From CAYNVQ01 sp964400735 (GTDB lineage Bacteria > Acidobacteriota > Aminicenantia > Aminicenantales > Aminicenantaceae): a stretch of 64,000 nucleotides of DNA. Location: positions 682,001-746,000 of the forward strand of contig CAYNVQ010000001.1 of NCBI GenBank assembly GCA_964400735.1, read 5' to 3'. The position numbers and the translations under genes are program-made. Below are positions 52,302-61,217 of the stretch, piece after piece (the first letter of the stretch is position 1; each line of letters opens with the position of its first letter). The notes under the pieces were generated by a model. The model did no database searches, was not told where the DNA came from, and was given only the letters and a program-made list of their open reading frames with translations.

Positions 52302-54464
52302 ATGTCAAATCATAGAATCGAAATCAATATCAATAACCGTATTCTTTCCGTCGATATCCACAAAATCGGCAGACAGGCGGACGGTTCAGCTTTGATTCGC
52401 TACGGAGACACCATAATGTTCGTCTCCGCCACCTCCAAAAAAGAAGTTAAGGAAGAAAAGCCCTTTCTTCCTCTCATTGTCGATTACCGTGAAAATACTT
52501 ATGCGGCAGGAAAAATACCTGGAGGTTTCTTCAAACGTGAAGGCAGGCCTTCGGAGAGGGAAATTCTCATCAGCCGTTTGATCGACCGCCCCATTCGCAC
52601 GCTGTTCCCCGATGGCTACTTTTTCGATACCCAAATCGTTGCTCTCCTTCTATCAGCGGATTTAGAAAATGAATCGGACACCCTCGGTATCATCGGCGCT
52701 TCGACCGCCTTGTATTTCTCCGATATCCCCTTCACCACACCCCTAGGGGCTGTCAAAGTGGGTTTGATCAACGACGAATTCGTCATTAATCCGACAATGA
52801 GCGAGCTCGAAGATAGCCCGCTCAACATGGTCGTGGCCGGAACCGAGGAAGGGATCATCATGATCGAAGCCGGGGCTACCGAGGTCACAGAAGAGAAAAT
52901 ACTCCAGGGGATTTCACTTGCCCAGCAGAGCAACCTCAGAATCATCCAGGCCCAAAAAGAAATATACAACCAACTGAACATCCAGAAACGGGAATTCAAG
53001 GCCGCTCAGTTCGATCGAGAAAAAGCTTCCGCCATCGAAAAGGAGATCGCCTCGGACCTGATGGAAGCCATCAAAACAGAGTTGAAGAAGGAAAGGGAAA
53101 CCAAAACAAAGAATATACTGGATGGGCTCATCGTTAAAATTCCAGAGGAAAATCTTGAGGAAATAAATGAAACCAGCAAGATTTTTTACGAGATAGAGAA
53201 AAAGCTGGTCAGGAACCTTATCCTGGATGAGGGGAAAAGAGTGGATGGGAGGTCATTCGATGACATCAGACCGATTTCCATAGATGTAGGCATGCTTCCC
53301 AGAACCCACGGCTCGGCCCTTTTCACACGGGGGGAGACTCAATGTTTGGCCACAGTAACTTTGGGGACTTTCGAGGACGTCCAGAGGATAGACGGGCTAG
53401 GCGAAGAAGGGGAAAAACGATTTATGCTGCATTACAACTTCCCCCCCTTCAGTGTGGGGGAGGTTTCCTTCCTCCGAGGCCCCGGCCGAAGAGAGATCGG
53501 GCACGGAGCCCTAGCTGAAAAGTCCATCCTCCCTTCTATTCCTCAGGAAGAAGAATTTCCCTACACAATCCGAATCGTCTCCGACATCCTGGAGTCCAAT
53601 GGTTCTTCCTCCATGGCCACCGTCTGTGGGGGAGTGCTCTCTCTGATGGACGCTGGAGTACCTCTATCCATGGTCATTGCCGGGATTGCTATCGGCCTGG
53701 TGAAAGAAAATGAGCGGTACGCGATTTTAACCGACATAGCCGGATTGGAAGATCACTTCGGAGACATGGATCTCAAGGTGGCCGGGACAGAGAAGGGCAT
53801 CACGGCCATTCAGTTGGACCTCAAGATTCCCCATATCAGCCTGGATATCCTCACAAAAGCACTCCAAAAAGCGCGTGTCGCTCGACTAAATGTATTGGAA
53901 AAAATGAGAGAAGCTCTGCCTTCACCTCGGCCGAATATCTCGCCCTACGCTCCCCGGATCCTCTATCTGGTCATCAATCCCGAGAAAGTTGCCGACGTCA
54001 TCGGCCCTGCCGGCAAACACATCAAAAAAATACTCGCCGCCACAGGTGCAAAAATCGACATCGATGAGACGGGGAAAATCACCATCGCTTCAACGGACAT
54101 GAACGCGGCCGAAAAAGCCAGGGAAATGATCCGTGAGATCACTCTTGAGGCAGAAGTGGGCAAAACCTATACGGGGAAGGTCGTCCGACTCGAAGAATAC
54201 GGGGCTTTCGTGGAAATTTTGCCCAATATCGTCGGGCTGCTCCACATATCGGAGGTCGCCCATCACCGGATCCGAAGCATCCGCGACGTCCTGAAGCTGG
54301 GCCAAACAGTCCAGGTGAAGGTCCTGTCCGTCGATGAAGACAATAAGATAAAATTAAGCAAAAAGGCGCTGGAGGAAGGCAAATCCCGATCTTCGTATTC
54401 GGAACGTCCCTATAAAAAGAAATTTTCAAATAAATACGACCGAAAATACAAAGATCGGTTTTAG
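52302..54464 (+). CDS. pnp: Polynucleotide phosphorylase
   Basis: This 720-residue exoribonuclease degrades RNA 3' to 5' using phosphate and is a core part of the degradosome. In order it has two RNase PH folds (first beginning IEININ; second holding the active-site stretch FTRGETQC and the Asp region AGLEDHFGDMDLKVAGT), then a KH domain (VIGPAGKHIKKI) and a C-terminal S1 domain (KTYTGKVVRLEEYGAFVEI). A basic tail follows. The length is usual. The gap after rpsO is 21 bases. Certain. Confidence 0.98.
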   Translation: MSNHRIEININNRILSVDIHKIGRQADGSALIRYGDTIMFVSATSKKEVKEEKPFLPLIVDYRENTYAAGKIPGGFFKREGRPSEREILISRLIDRPIRTLFPDGYFFDTQIVALLLSADLENESDTLGIIGASTALYFSDIPFTTPLGAVKVGLINDEFVINPTMSELEDSPLNMVVAGTEEGIIMIEAGATEVTEEKILQGISLAQQSNLRIIQAQKEIYNQLNIQKREFKAAQFDREKASAIEKEIASDLMEAIKTELKKERETKTKNILDGLIVKIPEENLEEINETSKIFYEIEKKLVRNLILDEGKRVDGRSFDDIRPISIDVGMLPRTHGSALFTRGETQCLATVTLGTFEDVQRIDGLGEEGEKRFMLHYNFPPFSVGEVSFLRGPGRREIGHGALAEKSILPSIPQEEEFPYTIRIVSDILESNGSSSMATVCGGVLSLMDAGVPLSMVIAGIAIGLVKENERYAILTDIAGLEDHFGDMDLKVAGTEKGITAIQLDLKIPHISLDILTKALQKARVARLNVLEKMREALPSPRPNISPYAPRILYLVINPEKVADVIGPAGKHIKKILAATGAKIDIDETGKITIASTDMNAAEKAREMIREITLEAEVGKTYTGKVVRLEEYGAFVEILPNIVGLLHISEVAHHRIRSIRDVLKLGQTVQVKVLSVDEDNKIKLSKKALEEGKSRSSYSERPYKKKFSNKYDRKYKDRF

Positions 54465-54473
54465 GATTGAGCT

Positions 54474-54953
54474 ATGACTAAGCTCAGGAAAAAAGCAAAA
54501 GGGTTTACCCTTATCGAGATGATTGTCACTTTTACCATTTTGGCCGTCCTGGCCGGAGCTGTCGTTCCGTTGGCCAAGACGGCAGTGAAAAGAGAAAAAG
54601 AAATCGAGCTGAGAAGAAACCTGAGAGCCCTCAGGGAAGCTATAGATGCCTATAAAAAGCTCACCGATGAAAACAAAATCGAGGTCGAGGATGAGACAGA
54701 GGGTTATCCTCCGGATTTGAAAGCTTTGGTCGAAGGCGTGGAGCTGAAGACCGAGTCTGAAGGAGAAGAGGGAAAAATCGTCAAATTCCTCCGCCGAATC
54801 CCCAAGGACCCCATGACCAACTCCTACGACTGGGGATTGAGATCCTATCAAGACGACTATGATAGCGATAATTGGGGGGGAGAAAATGTCTACGACGTTT
54901 ACACCAAAAGTCTGGGCGTCGCCCTCGATGGAACCAACTATAAGGAATGGTAA
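54474..54953 (+). CDS. Type II secretion/type IV pilin-like pseudopilin 1
   Basis: This 159-residue protein has a basic leader and the prepilin cleavage signature KGFTLIEMIVTFTILAVLAG: Gly, then Phe, with the Glu 5 of the mature protein. A helical spine follows, then a globular region with DPMTNSYDWGLRSYQDDY and SDNWGGENVYDV near the C-terminus. GspG-type pseudopilins have a similar end. It is nine bases after pnp, and two more like it follow. Prepilin peptidase and secretion ATPase are not in the window. Assembly role is inferred from the family. Confidence 0.85.
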   Translation: MTKLRKKAKGFTLIEMIVTFTILAVLAGAVVPLAKTAVKREKEIELRRNLRALREAIDAYKKLTDENKIEVEDETEGYPPDLKALVEGVELKTESEGEEGKIVKFLRRIPKDPMTNSYDWGLRSYQDDYDSDNWGGENVYDVYTKSLGVALDGTNYKEW

Positions 54954-54957
54954 TTCA

Positions 54958-55362
54958 ATGAAAAGGCATAAAAAGCAACAAGGATTCACGCTTATTGAGC
55001 TGATTATTGTCATATCCCTCATAGGAATTCTCGTCGGTCTGGGAATCCCGAATTTCAAAAATGCCACCAAAAGAGCACGGGAGACGGTCCTGAAGGAAAA
55101 CCTTTTTATATTGAGAAAACTGATCAATCAATACTATGTGGATAAAGGACAGTATCCCCAATCTCTCCAAACGCTTGTCGACGAAGAATATTTGCTTAAA
55201 ATTCCCAAGGACCCCATAACACGATCAGCAGATACATGGGTCGAAATACCGCAAACCCTAACCATGGAAGAAATGGCTTCCAGCGCTATGCCGGGGATCG
55301 TGGATGTCCAATCCAGTTCCGAGGAGATCAGCACAGATGGGACTCCTTATAATACCTGGTAG
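54958..55362 (+). CDS. Type II secretion/type IV pilin-like pseudopilin 2
   Basis: I start at the ATG at 54958, which gives a 134-residue product with a short basic leader and QGFTLIELIIVISLIGILVG, a complete prepilin signature with Glu 5. The body has LGIPNFKNATKRARETVLK, QYYVDKGQYPQSLQTLVDE and KIPKDPITRSADTW, typical of GspG-like major pseudopilins. A longer reading from 54859 runs inside gene 1 and has no ribosome site. It lies four bases after the gene 1 stop. Confidence 0.87.
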   Translation: MKRHKKQQGFTLIELIIVISLIGILVGLGIPNFKNATKRARETVLKENLFILRKLINQYYVDKGQYPQSLQTLVDEEYLLKIPKDPITRSADTWVEIPQTLTMEEMASSAMPGIVDVQSSSEEISTDGTPYNTW

Positions 55363-55367
55363 AATTC

Positions 55368-56036
55368 ATGCTCCAGAGCCCGACAGTCATGAATAAGAGC
55401 CAAGGATACATCATTCTCCTCCTGATGTTTGCCGTGTTCATGATAAGCATCGGACTCATGGTGGCTGTACCGGTATGGCAGACGCAGATCCAACGGGAAA
55501 AAGAGGAGGAGTTGATCTTTAGAGGGAAACAGTATGTGGAGGCCATACGTCTATTTCAGCAAAAAAAACCAGGCGCTTTTCCCAGAGAATTTGATGAACT
55601 CTTAGAGGAGAAGTGCATCCGAAAACTGTTCAAAGATCCGATGACACAGGATGGGAGTTGGAACGTGATTCTCCTTGCTCCGGGATTGGCATCCGGAGGT
55701 ACACAGCCCCCCCGAGGGAGAACAAGCGCCTTCGGAAGAAGGCAACGAAGTACATCCCGAATAGGGAGACAACGTGCAGGAAGACAGGCCTCACCGGCTG
55801 AAAGCGAAGGAGGGAGCGGAGGGGGATTCGCTGTACAAAAAGTGATGATCGCTCCTCAGGAAGCTCTTTCCTCTGTCGACAATCCACAGATAATAGGAGT
55901 CGTTAGCAAATCCACCCAACAATCGATCAGGATCTACTTCCAACAAGATAGCTACGACAAGTGGCTATTCTATTATGGTCAGGATCCGTCCAGTATGCCC
56001 GAAATCGTTTACTACGGGCAAGAAGATAAGGATTGA
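55368..56036 (+). CDS. Pseudopilin-like protein 3 with Arg/Gly/Ser insertion
   Basis: The 222-residue protein has the same membrane-spine layout but a weaker cleavage site: QGYIILLLMFAVFMISIG lacks the Glu at position 5. After PGAFPREFDELLEEKC and a helical part, an insertion of about 45 residues (RGRTSAFGRRQRSTSRIGRQ and onward) is rich in Arg, Gly and Ser. A folded end with SIRIYFQQDSYDKWLFYY follows. GspK and GspH-type minor pseudopilins can lack Glu 5 or carry insertions, so this may be a minor tip-like subunit. The ribosome site is weak; ATG 55389 is an alternative. It overlaps lpxB by one base. Confidence 0.8.
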   Translation: MLQSPTVMNKSQGYIILLLMFAVFMISIGLMVAVPVWQTQIQREKEEELIFRGKQYVEAIRLFQQKKPGAFPREFDELLEEKCIRKLFKDPMTQDGSWNVILLAPGLASGGTQPPRGRTSAFGRRQRSTSRIGRQRAGRQASPAESEGGSGGGFAVQKVMIAPQEALSSVDNPQIIGVVSKSTQQSIRIYFQQDSYDKWLFYYGQDPSSMPEIVYYGQEDKD

Positions 56037-57193
56037 TGGGGCGTATCCTGATAGTCGCCGGGGAAAATTCTGCGGATAAACATGGCGCCAACCTGGTTCG
56101 GCAATTCAAAAAGATCCAGCCCTCCTTTACATTCTTTGGGATCGGCGGAAAACATTTGTCCGAGCAAGGTGTACGTCAGCTCTATTCGGTTCAGGATCTT
56201 TCTCTGGTAGGCGTATTCGAAATCCTCACCTCCCTTCCCCGTCTTAAAAAAATCTTCGACCGATTGATAAAAGAAACGAAACAACTCAAGCCATCGGCGG
56301 CCGTGTTGATCGACTCTCCTGATTTTAACCTCCGCTTAGCCAAGAGGCTCAAGCCTTTATCCATCCCGGTCCTTTATTACATCAGCCCCACCATATGGGC
56401 TTGGCGCTCGAAAAGGATCCAGACCATCAAGAAAACGGTAACGAAAATGCTCCTCATTTTTCCTTTTGAAGAAAAGATCTATAACGATCACGATATCCCT
56501 GCCGTTTATGTGGGCCACCCCCTCAAAGAAAGGATAAAAATTTCCCTCGGTAAAGAAGTCTTTCTGGAAAAGCACGGCCTTCATCCAGAAAAAATGAGGG
56601 TGGCCGTTCTTCCCGGAAGCAGGAGGAGTGAAATTAAACTTCACCTGCCGCTCTTGATTCAAGCCATGCGAAAAATCAAAAAAGAATATGATGCGCAGTT
56701 CATCCTCCCTCTGGCTGAAAATCTCGAGCAGGAATTCATCGAGTCGTTCATCCCCTCCCCTTTCGACTCTCTCTCCATCATCAGAGAGGATGGGTATGAA
56801 GCTCTGGCTTACAGCGACATCGCCCTCTGCGCTTGCGGGACGGCTAATTTGGAAGCCGCACTTCTGGGGACGCCTTTAATCGCTTTTTACCGTCTTTCTC
56901 CCCTCACTTATTACTCAGGACGAAAGTTGATGAAAATAAAAAATTTTAGCATCGTAAACATATTGGCCGGACAAAAAATTATTCCGGAGTTGATCCAGCG
57001 GGATTTCACGGTCGCTAATCTATTGAGCGAATTCCGAAAAATATCCCAGTCCCAATCTCTTCGGGAAAAAATAAAATCACATTACAGAGAAATCGATAGG
57101 CTGCTCGGTGAAAAAATCGCTTCCGAGAATGCCGCCCGAGAATTGGAATGGCTAATAAGAAAAACATCTGAGGACATGAAGGAGAAGACATGA
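56036..57193 (+). CDS. lpxB: Lipid-A-disaccharide synthase
   Basis: This 385-residue GT19 enzyme joins UDP-2,3-diacylglucosamine and lipid X to make the lipid A disaccharide at the inner membrane. Landmarks: VAGENSADKHGANLV, IDSPDFNLRLAKRLK, YYISPTIWAWRSKR, VLPGSRRSEIKLHLP and CGTANLEAALLGTPLIAFY. I start at the ATG at 56036, which overlaps the TGA of the previous gene; a TTG at 56033 has no advantage. It is followed by an overlapping secreted protein gene. Presence confirms a lipid A outer membrane. Confidence 0.95.
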   Translation: MGRILIVAGENSADKHGANLVRQFKKIQPSFTFFGIGGKHLSEQGVRQLYSVQDLSLVGVFEILTSLPRLKKIFDRLIKETKQLKPSAAVLIDSPDFNLRLAKRLKPLSIPVLYYISPTIWAWRSKRIQTIKKTVTKMLLIFPFEEKIYNDHDIPAVYVGHPLKERIKISLGKEVFLEKHGLHPEKMRVAVLPGSRRSEIKLHLPLLIQAMRKIKKEYDAQFILPLAENLEQEFIESFIPSPFDSLSIIREDGYEALAYSDIALCACGTANLEAALLGTPLIAFYRLSPLTYYSGRKLMKIKNFSIVNILAGQKIIPELIQRDFTVANLLSEFRKISQSQSLREKIKSHYREIDRLLGEKIASENAARELEWLIRKTSEDMKEKT

Positions 57194-57699
57194 AAAAAGT
57201 TCTATGTGTGGCTGTTGTCGTTCTTTTCGCTTGGGTGGCGATTTTTGCCCAAGAGAATGAAATCATCGAGTTGAAGGAAAAAATCATCGAGCTCCAAAAC
57301 AAGGGACCCTTGGGATTCCAAAGCCTTACTCTTTGTTCAAAAATTTTAGGATTCGCCTCCTATGTCCCATTGTCAGAGCCTGTCGTTGACAAAAGCGGGA
57401 CACTGTTGCTCTATTATGAACCGGTCAATGTGTTTACGAATGTCAAAGAGGGGATGTATGAGATCTGGTATACCCAAGATATGACGCTTCTCAAAGAAAA
57501 CGGCAAAGTGGTCCAGCATTGGAAGGATATGCTTTCGTTTCACTACACGACTAAAAAACCTGTCATGGACCTTTTCGCCCAAAACAGCATCGACCTCTTG
57601 GGGATGCTCCCCCCAGGTAAATACCAACTCAGGGTTGTACTCCATGATAGGCTGAGCGAAAAGACGGCTACCAAAACTATCGATTTCGAAATACGCTAG
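57190..57699 (+). CDS. Small secreted protein of unknown function
   Basis: This 169-residue product has a signal peptide (VLCVAVVVLFAWVAIFA, cut near Ala-Gln), then a short coiled stretch (EIIELKEKIIELQ). A beta-rich domain with LLLYYEPVNVFTNVKEGMYEIWY and MLPPGKYQLRVVLHDRLSEK resembles carbohydrate-binding or fibronectin-like strands; no catalytic residue is evident. Its ATG overlaps the lpxB stop by four bases (ATGA). It belongs to the envelope operon but is not a recognised lipid A gene. Confidence 0.75.
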   Translation: MKKVLCVAVVVLFAWVAIFAQENEIIELKEKIIELQNKGPLGFQSLTLCSKILGFASYVPLSEPVVDKSGTLLLYYEPVNVFTNVKEGMYEIWYTQDMTLLKENGKVVQHWKDMLSFHYTTKKPVMDLFAQNSIDLLGMLPPGKYQLRVVLHDRLSEKTATKTIDFEIR

Positions 57700-57729
57700 A
57701 TCCAACTCTAGCCGGTTCACGCAACTAGT

Positions 57730-57980
57730 CTGAATTATTCACGAGTCAAGATTGCTGCAACGGTGAGGAAATGGCCCATGAAGCTGTAGTGAACTACCGC
57801 AAATGGGCTACGACGAAGCCGCCAACCCACCCCACCCTGCAATATAGGCTCGCCCGGAGGGTGAAAAATGCCGCTAAAATGGATGAAAGTTTTTTCATAA
57901 TAATTTACAGCAATATCAGGATAAGTTCCTGATATTGCTGTAATAGAAAATGGTATCAGCATTTTTTATGAATAATTCAG
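57730..57980. mobile_element. MITE-like element with internal perfect hairpin
   Basis: The ends are exact 12-base inverted repeats: CTGAATTATTCA at 57730-57741 and TGAATAATTCAG at 57969-57980. A longer direct copy of CTAGTCTGAAT starts at 57725 and again at 57982. Inside, 57905-57920 and 57928-57943 form a perfect 16-bp stem around a 7-base loop. No coding capacity is visible. Confidence 0.5.
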
Positions 57981-58038
57981 GCTAGTCTGAATCACGTATT
58001 TAGGATAAGAAGGGCTCAGCTTTGCCGTTTCAACAAAT

Positions 58039-58512
58039 TCATCCTTTTTTTTGATAAGGGAGGATAAAATCTAGACGATCGAATATCTCCAATCCTCTCT
58101 TTTCGAAACTCCCTGCTTCTAGCTCTAAAACATACAAAGCTGGAATCTTGGAAGTATAGGTCGGACAGGGGTCTTCATCACATGGAAGCACATTGCGTTC
58201 GACATGAACGATCCGTTTTTCCTTATCCAACCAGATCAAATCGAGGGGAATGACCATATTCTTCATCCAGAAGGAGTAAATACCTTCCCGTTCAAAAACG
58301 AAGAGCATTCCCTGGTCGAATTCTATTTTTTGACGGAACATGAGTCCTTTCGCTCTTTCTTCGGGGGTAACCGCCAGTTCCGCCCGAACCGAACGCCCAT
58401 CGGAAAAATAGATTCGAACAAATCGGTCAGTTGCCATTCCCCCTTTCAGGAGTACGGAGATTACCAATAAAAATATCCCTATTCTGCAGCCTTGCTTGAT
58501 GTTGTCCATCAT
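58039..58512 (-). CDS. DUF192 protein, exported
   Basis: This 157-residue protein has an N-terminal hydrophobic segment (IGIFLLVISVLLKGGMA), then the DUF192 pattern: VRAELAVTPEERAKGLMFR, GMLFVFEREGIYSFWMKNMVIPLDLIW and PALYVLELEAGSFEKRG. DUF192 is widespread, typically exported and of unknown function. It overlaps the upstream pcm stop (TGATG), so the two are translationally coupled. Cys residues lie in PCDEDPCPTY, possibly a disulfide or metal site. Confidence 0.9.
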   Translation of the reverse strand: MMDNIKQGCRIGIFLLVISVLLKGGMATDRFVRIYFSDGRSVRAELAVTPEERAKGLMFRQKIEFDQGMLFVFEREGIYSFWMKNMVIPLDLIWLDKEKRIVHVERNVLPCDEDPCPTYTSKIPALYVLELEAGSFEKRGLEIFDRLDFILPYQKKG

Positions 58513-59147
58513 CAGTGGGTAGAGATCAACGGAACGAAACGGACCGGAATGAGCTTTTTCCTCTTGAATTTGTTTTTTCCACGGAAAACGAGAAGCAGTT
58601 CTTGAATGGCTGAACCGACAGGGATAATCATTCTTCCTCCGACTCTCAGCTGCTCTTCCAGTGATCTCGGGATTCTATCAGGGGCGGCCGTTACCATCAC
58701 GGAGTCGAATGGGGCTTCCTCTATCCATCCATATGTGCCATCCCCAACCTTGAACTGAATATTTGTGTAACCCAGCTTTTCTAAAATTTTTTGAGCTCTT
58801 TGGGATAGATCGAGGTTTAGCTCAACCGTATAAACCTCGCCGGCCAATTCTGCCAGGATGGCCGCCTGGTAACCAGAGCCCGTTCCGATCTCCAGAACGC
58901 GATCGGTCTTTTTCAATTCAAGCACTTCTGTCATATAAGCGACGATATACGGTTGAGAAATAGTCTGTCCTTCTCCGATAGGAAGAGGTTCGTCGTTGTA
59001 AGAATAAGCGCGCATATTTTCAGGGACAAACAAGTGGCGGGGGATTTTTCCCATCGCTCCGAGGACGCCTTGATCTTTTAGCCCTCGAGCCTCCAGCTGG
59101 ACCCTAACCATCCTTTCTCTTTCTTTCTCAAAATCCTTTTTTTTCAA
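58512..59147 (-). CDS. pcm: Protein-L-isoaspartate O-methyltransferase
   Basis: This 211-residue S-adenosylmethionine enzyme methylates isoaspartate so that damaged aspartate can be repaired. The SAM motif is RVLEIGTGSGYQAAILAEL, preceded by the family stretch PLPIGEGQTISQPYIVAYM and followed by DSVMVTAAPDRIP and RMIIPVG. Length is close to the E. coli enzyme. The apparent start is TTG at 59147; ATG 59111 would drop 12 residues but leaves AGAAAGG directly against it, so the longer form is kept with less certainty. It heads the pair with DUF192. Confidence 0.95.
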   Translation of the reverse strand: MKKKDFEKERERMVRVQLEARGLKDQGVLGAMGKIPRHLFVPENMRAYSYNDEPLPIGEGQTISQPYIVAYMTEVLELKKTDRVLEIGTGSGYQAAILAELAGEVYTVELNLDLSQRAQKILEKLGYTNIQFKVGDGTYGWIEEAPFDSVMVTAAPDRIPRSLEEQLRVGGRMIIPVGSAIQELLLVFRGKNKFKRKKLIPVRFVPLISTH

Positions 59148-59360
59148 TGTAACCGTTTACTTAATTTTTCAAATATATTCATGAGTCGGACATCTTTTTA
59201 TCTATATTAAGAGAACAAAACCATCTTATGGATCATCGAAATGGAAAAGTCTATTTTTTATTCGATTCCTGTTTCCCAAGCAGAATGACCTCGCCAAAAA
59301 CTATATTTAGGGTATTGTGCGCTAGAAGGATAATATATCAGAAAAGGAAAAAGTTCAATA
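59148..59360. other. Short AT-rich intergenic region before pcm
   Basis: The first bases (GTAACCGTTTACTTAATTT at about 59148) resemble one arm of the 58-bp palindrome at 42141 and 43882. A matching second arm is missing. No gene or terminator is clear. Confidence 0.35.
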
Positions 59361-60818
59361 TCAGTAGGCGCGGGCAAAATAGACGAGTTGGCCGGCCTCT
59401 TGCTGGCAAAGAACACATTTTCCACGCTGCTCCTGTTTCAAGGGAATCACCCGAATGGTGGCCATGGTCTCGTCCTTTATTTGATCCTCACATTCCTGTT
59501 TTCCACACCAGAAGGCTTTGATAAATCCCCTTCTGGATTCCAGGACAGATTTGAATTCATCATAGCTGTCGACCTGGTGGGTGTTTTCCCCCTGAAATGT
59601 TCTCGCTTTCTCCAACATCGAATTCTGTATATCCTCAAGAATCTTAGGGATCATCGATCCGAGCGAATCCAGATCGATCGCTAGCTTGGTCATCACGTCC
59701 CTCCTTACGGCAATCACCTGACCTTTCTGGATGTCTCTCGGCCCTATCTCGATCCGCAAAGGAATTCCCCTCATCTCATGCTCGGAGAATTTCCACCCCG
59801 GTGTAAATTCTTCTCTGGCGTCAAGCATTGTCCTCCACCCAGCTTCGGCCAGCTCTTTTTCCAATTTTTGGGCCAGCGGCAAAACCTCTTCTTTCCAATT
59901 TCCCAGAGAGATGGGAACGATCACGATCTGAACCGGCGCGATTCGCGGAGGGAACATCAAACCCGAATCATCACCGTGGGCCATGATCACAGAACCCACT
60001 AGACGCGTTGACACTCCCCAAGAAGTTTGCCACACATACTGGAGTTTCTGGTCCCTGTCCTCGAAACGGATGTTGAAGACTTTGGAGAAATGCTGCCCCA
60101 GATGGTGGGAAGTGCCCATCTGGAGGGCTTTTCCATCGGACATCAAGGCTTCGATGGCATAGGTCTCCAAAGCTCCTGCAAACTTTTCTCTGGCTGATTT
60201 TCTTCCGGATACAACAGGGATCGCCAATTCAGACTCGACAAATTCTTTGTATAAATCGAGAATCATCAATGTTTCTTTCTCAGCTTCTTCGGATGTCTCA
60301 TGAGCTGTATGTCCCTCCTGCCACAAAAATTCAGTTGTCCTCAAAAAAGGTCTGGTCACCTTTTCCCATCGCACGATGTTGGCCCATTGATTGATCAAAA
60401 CAGGCAAATCTCTCCAAGATTTGATCCACTTGGAATACATGTTGCCAATAATGGCTTCCGAAGTGGGACGTACAGCCAGTCTTTCCTCCAATTCTTCTTT
60501 GCCACCCTGGGTTACCCAGGCCACTTCAGGCGAAAATCCTTCCAGGTGTTCGGTTTCCTTTTGAAGGAAAGTTTCCGGAATAAAAAGGGGAAAGTAGGCA
60601 TTCGAATGCCCTGTCTCCTTTATTCTCTTATCGAGAAGCTCTTGTATATTCTCCCAAACTGCATAACCATAGGGCCGGATGACCATCATTCCTTTCATCG
60701 GTGCATAGTCGGCGAGTTCGGCTTTGCGGATGATTTCGATGTACCAGCGGGAAAAATCTTCACTTTTAGGCGTTATCTCGGTGACAAACCGTTCTTCTTT
60801 TTTCAATCCAGTCTCCAT
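59361..60818 (-). CDS. proS: Prolyl-tRNA synthetase, archaeal/eukaryotic type
   Basis: At 485 residues it charges tRNA-Pro with proline, and it is the archaeal/eukaryotic-like form: it lacks the large insertion domain of the usual bacterial type, has the class II motif RTTEFLWQEGHTAH and the substrate region QMGTSHHLGQHFSK. A C-terminal zinc-type domain holds Cys in FWCGKQEC and in KCVLCQQE, ending in Tyr (YFARAY), the terminal residue typical of this type. The start is at 60818. The two types occur patchily in bacteria, so this may be an old transfer. Confidence 0.96.
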   Translation of the reverse strand: METGLKKEERFVTEITPKSEDFSRWYIEIIRKAELADYAPMKGMMVIRPYGYAVWENIQELLDKRIKETGHSNAYFPLFIPETFLQKETEHLEGFSPEVAWVTQGGKEELEERLAVRPTSEAIIGNMYSKWIKSWRDLPVLINQWANIVRWEKVTRPFLRTTEFLWQEGHTAHETSEEAEKETLMILDLYKEFVESELAIPVVSGRKSAREKFAGALETYAIEALMSDGKALQMGTSHHLGQHFSKVFNIRFEDRDQKLQYVWQTSWGVSTRLVGSVIMAHGDDSGLMFPPRIAPVQIVIVPISLGNWKEEVLPLAQKLEKELAEAGWRTMLDAREEFTPGWKFSEHEMRGIPLRIEIGPRDIQKGQVIAVRRDVMTKLAIDLDSLGSMIPKILEDIQNSMLEKARTFQGENTHQVDSYDEFKSVLESRRGFIKAFWCGKQECEDQIKDETMATIRVIPLKQEQRGKCVLCQQEAGQLVYFARAY

Positions 60819-61217
60819 ATATAAAATCTTTTGCCATTCTAGTCGCAGACTTTTTTTTTGTCAATTTCATCCTTCCTCTCGCATTTCCAAAAACCTTTAT
60901 GACATAATAGATATACGTTGAACAGAGCATAGGAAGGGATTGAGCGACATCGGAGGATTCCGACCCAAGCTGACCCAGCCTTCCCAATTCAATTTGGTCC
61001 CATAGGATTGGTTCCAGCGTTCATTCCTATAAACCTAAAACATCTTTCTGACTCGAAGAATAAAGAGTTCCCTTTGTCTACCGCATATTTAAAAATCTTA
61101 CTTTCATTTTTATCGATGGCATCGATATCCACACATGATGAAATTGTAAGAAGGTAGAGGTAAATAAGGAAACTCAAAGATATAGAAATAGCTAATCCTA
61201 TCAGGGGTGACGGAAGA
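60819..61217. other. Intergenic region with dispersed repeat before the phage-like module
   Basis: It holds repeat copy 2 at 60942-60984. A hydrophobic 81-codon minus-strand frame (to 61234) starts with TTG and lacks a ribosome site, so I do not call it. An 11-base inverted repeat (ATCAGGGGTGA at 61200 and TCACCCCTGAT at 61238) spans the end of the next gene. Confidence 0.4.
60942..60984 (+). repeat. Dispersed 42-bp repeat, copy 2
   Basis: Diverged copy of 9620-9661 with the same ordered blocks. Flanking sequence is not conserved beyond a few bases. Confidence 0.4.
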
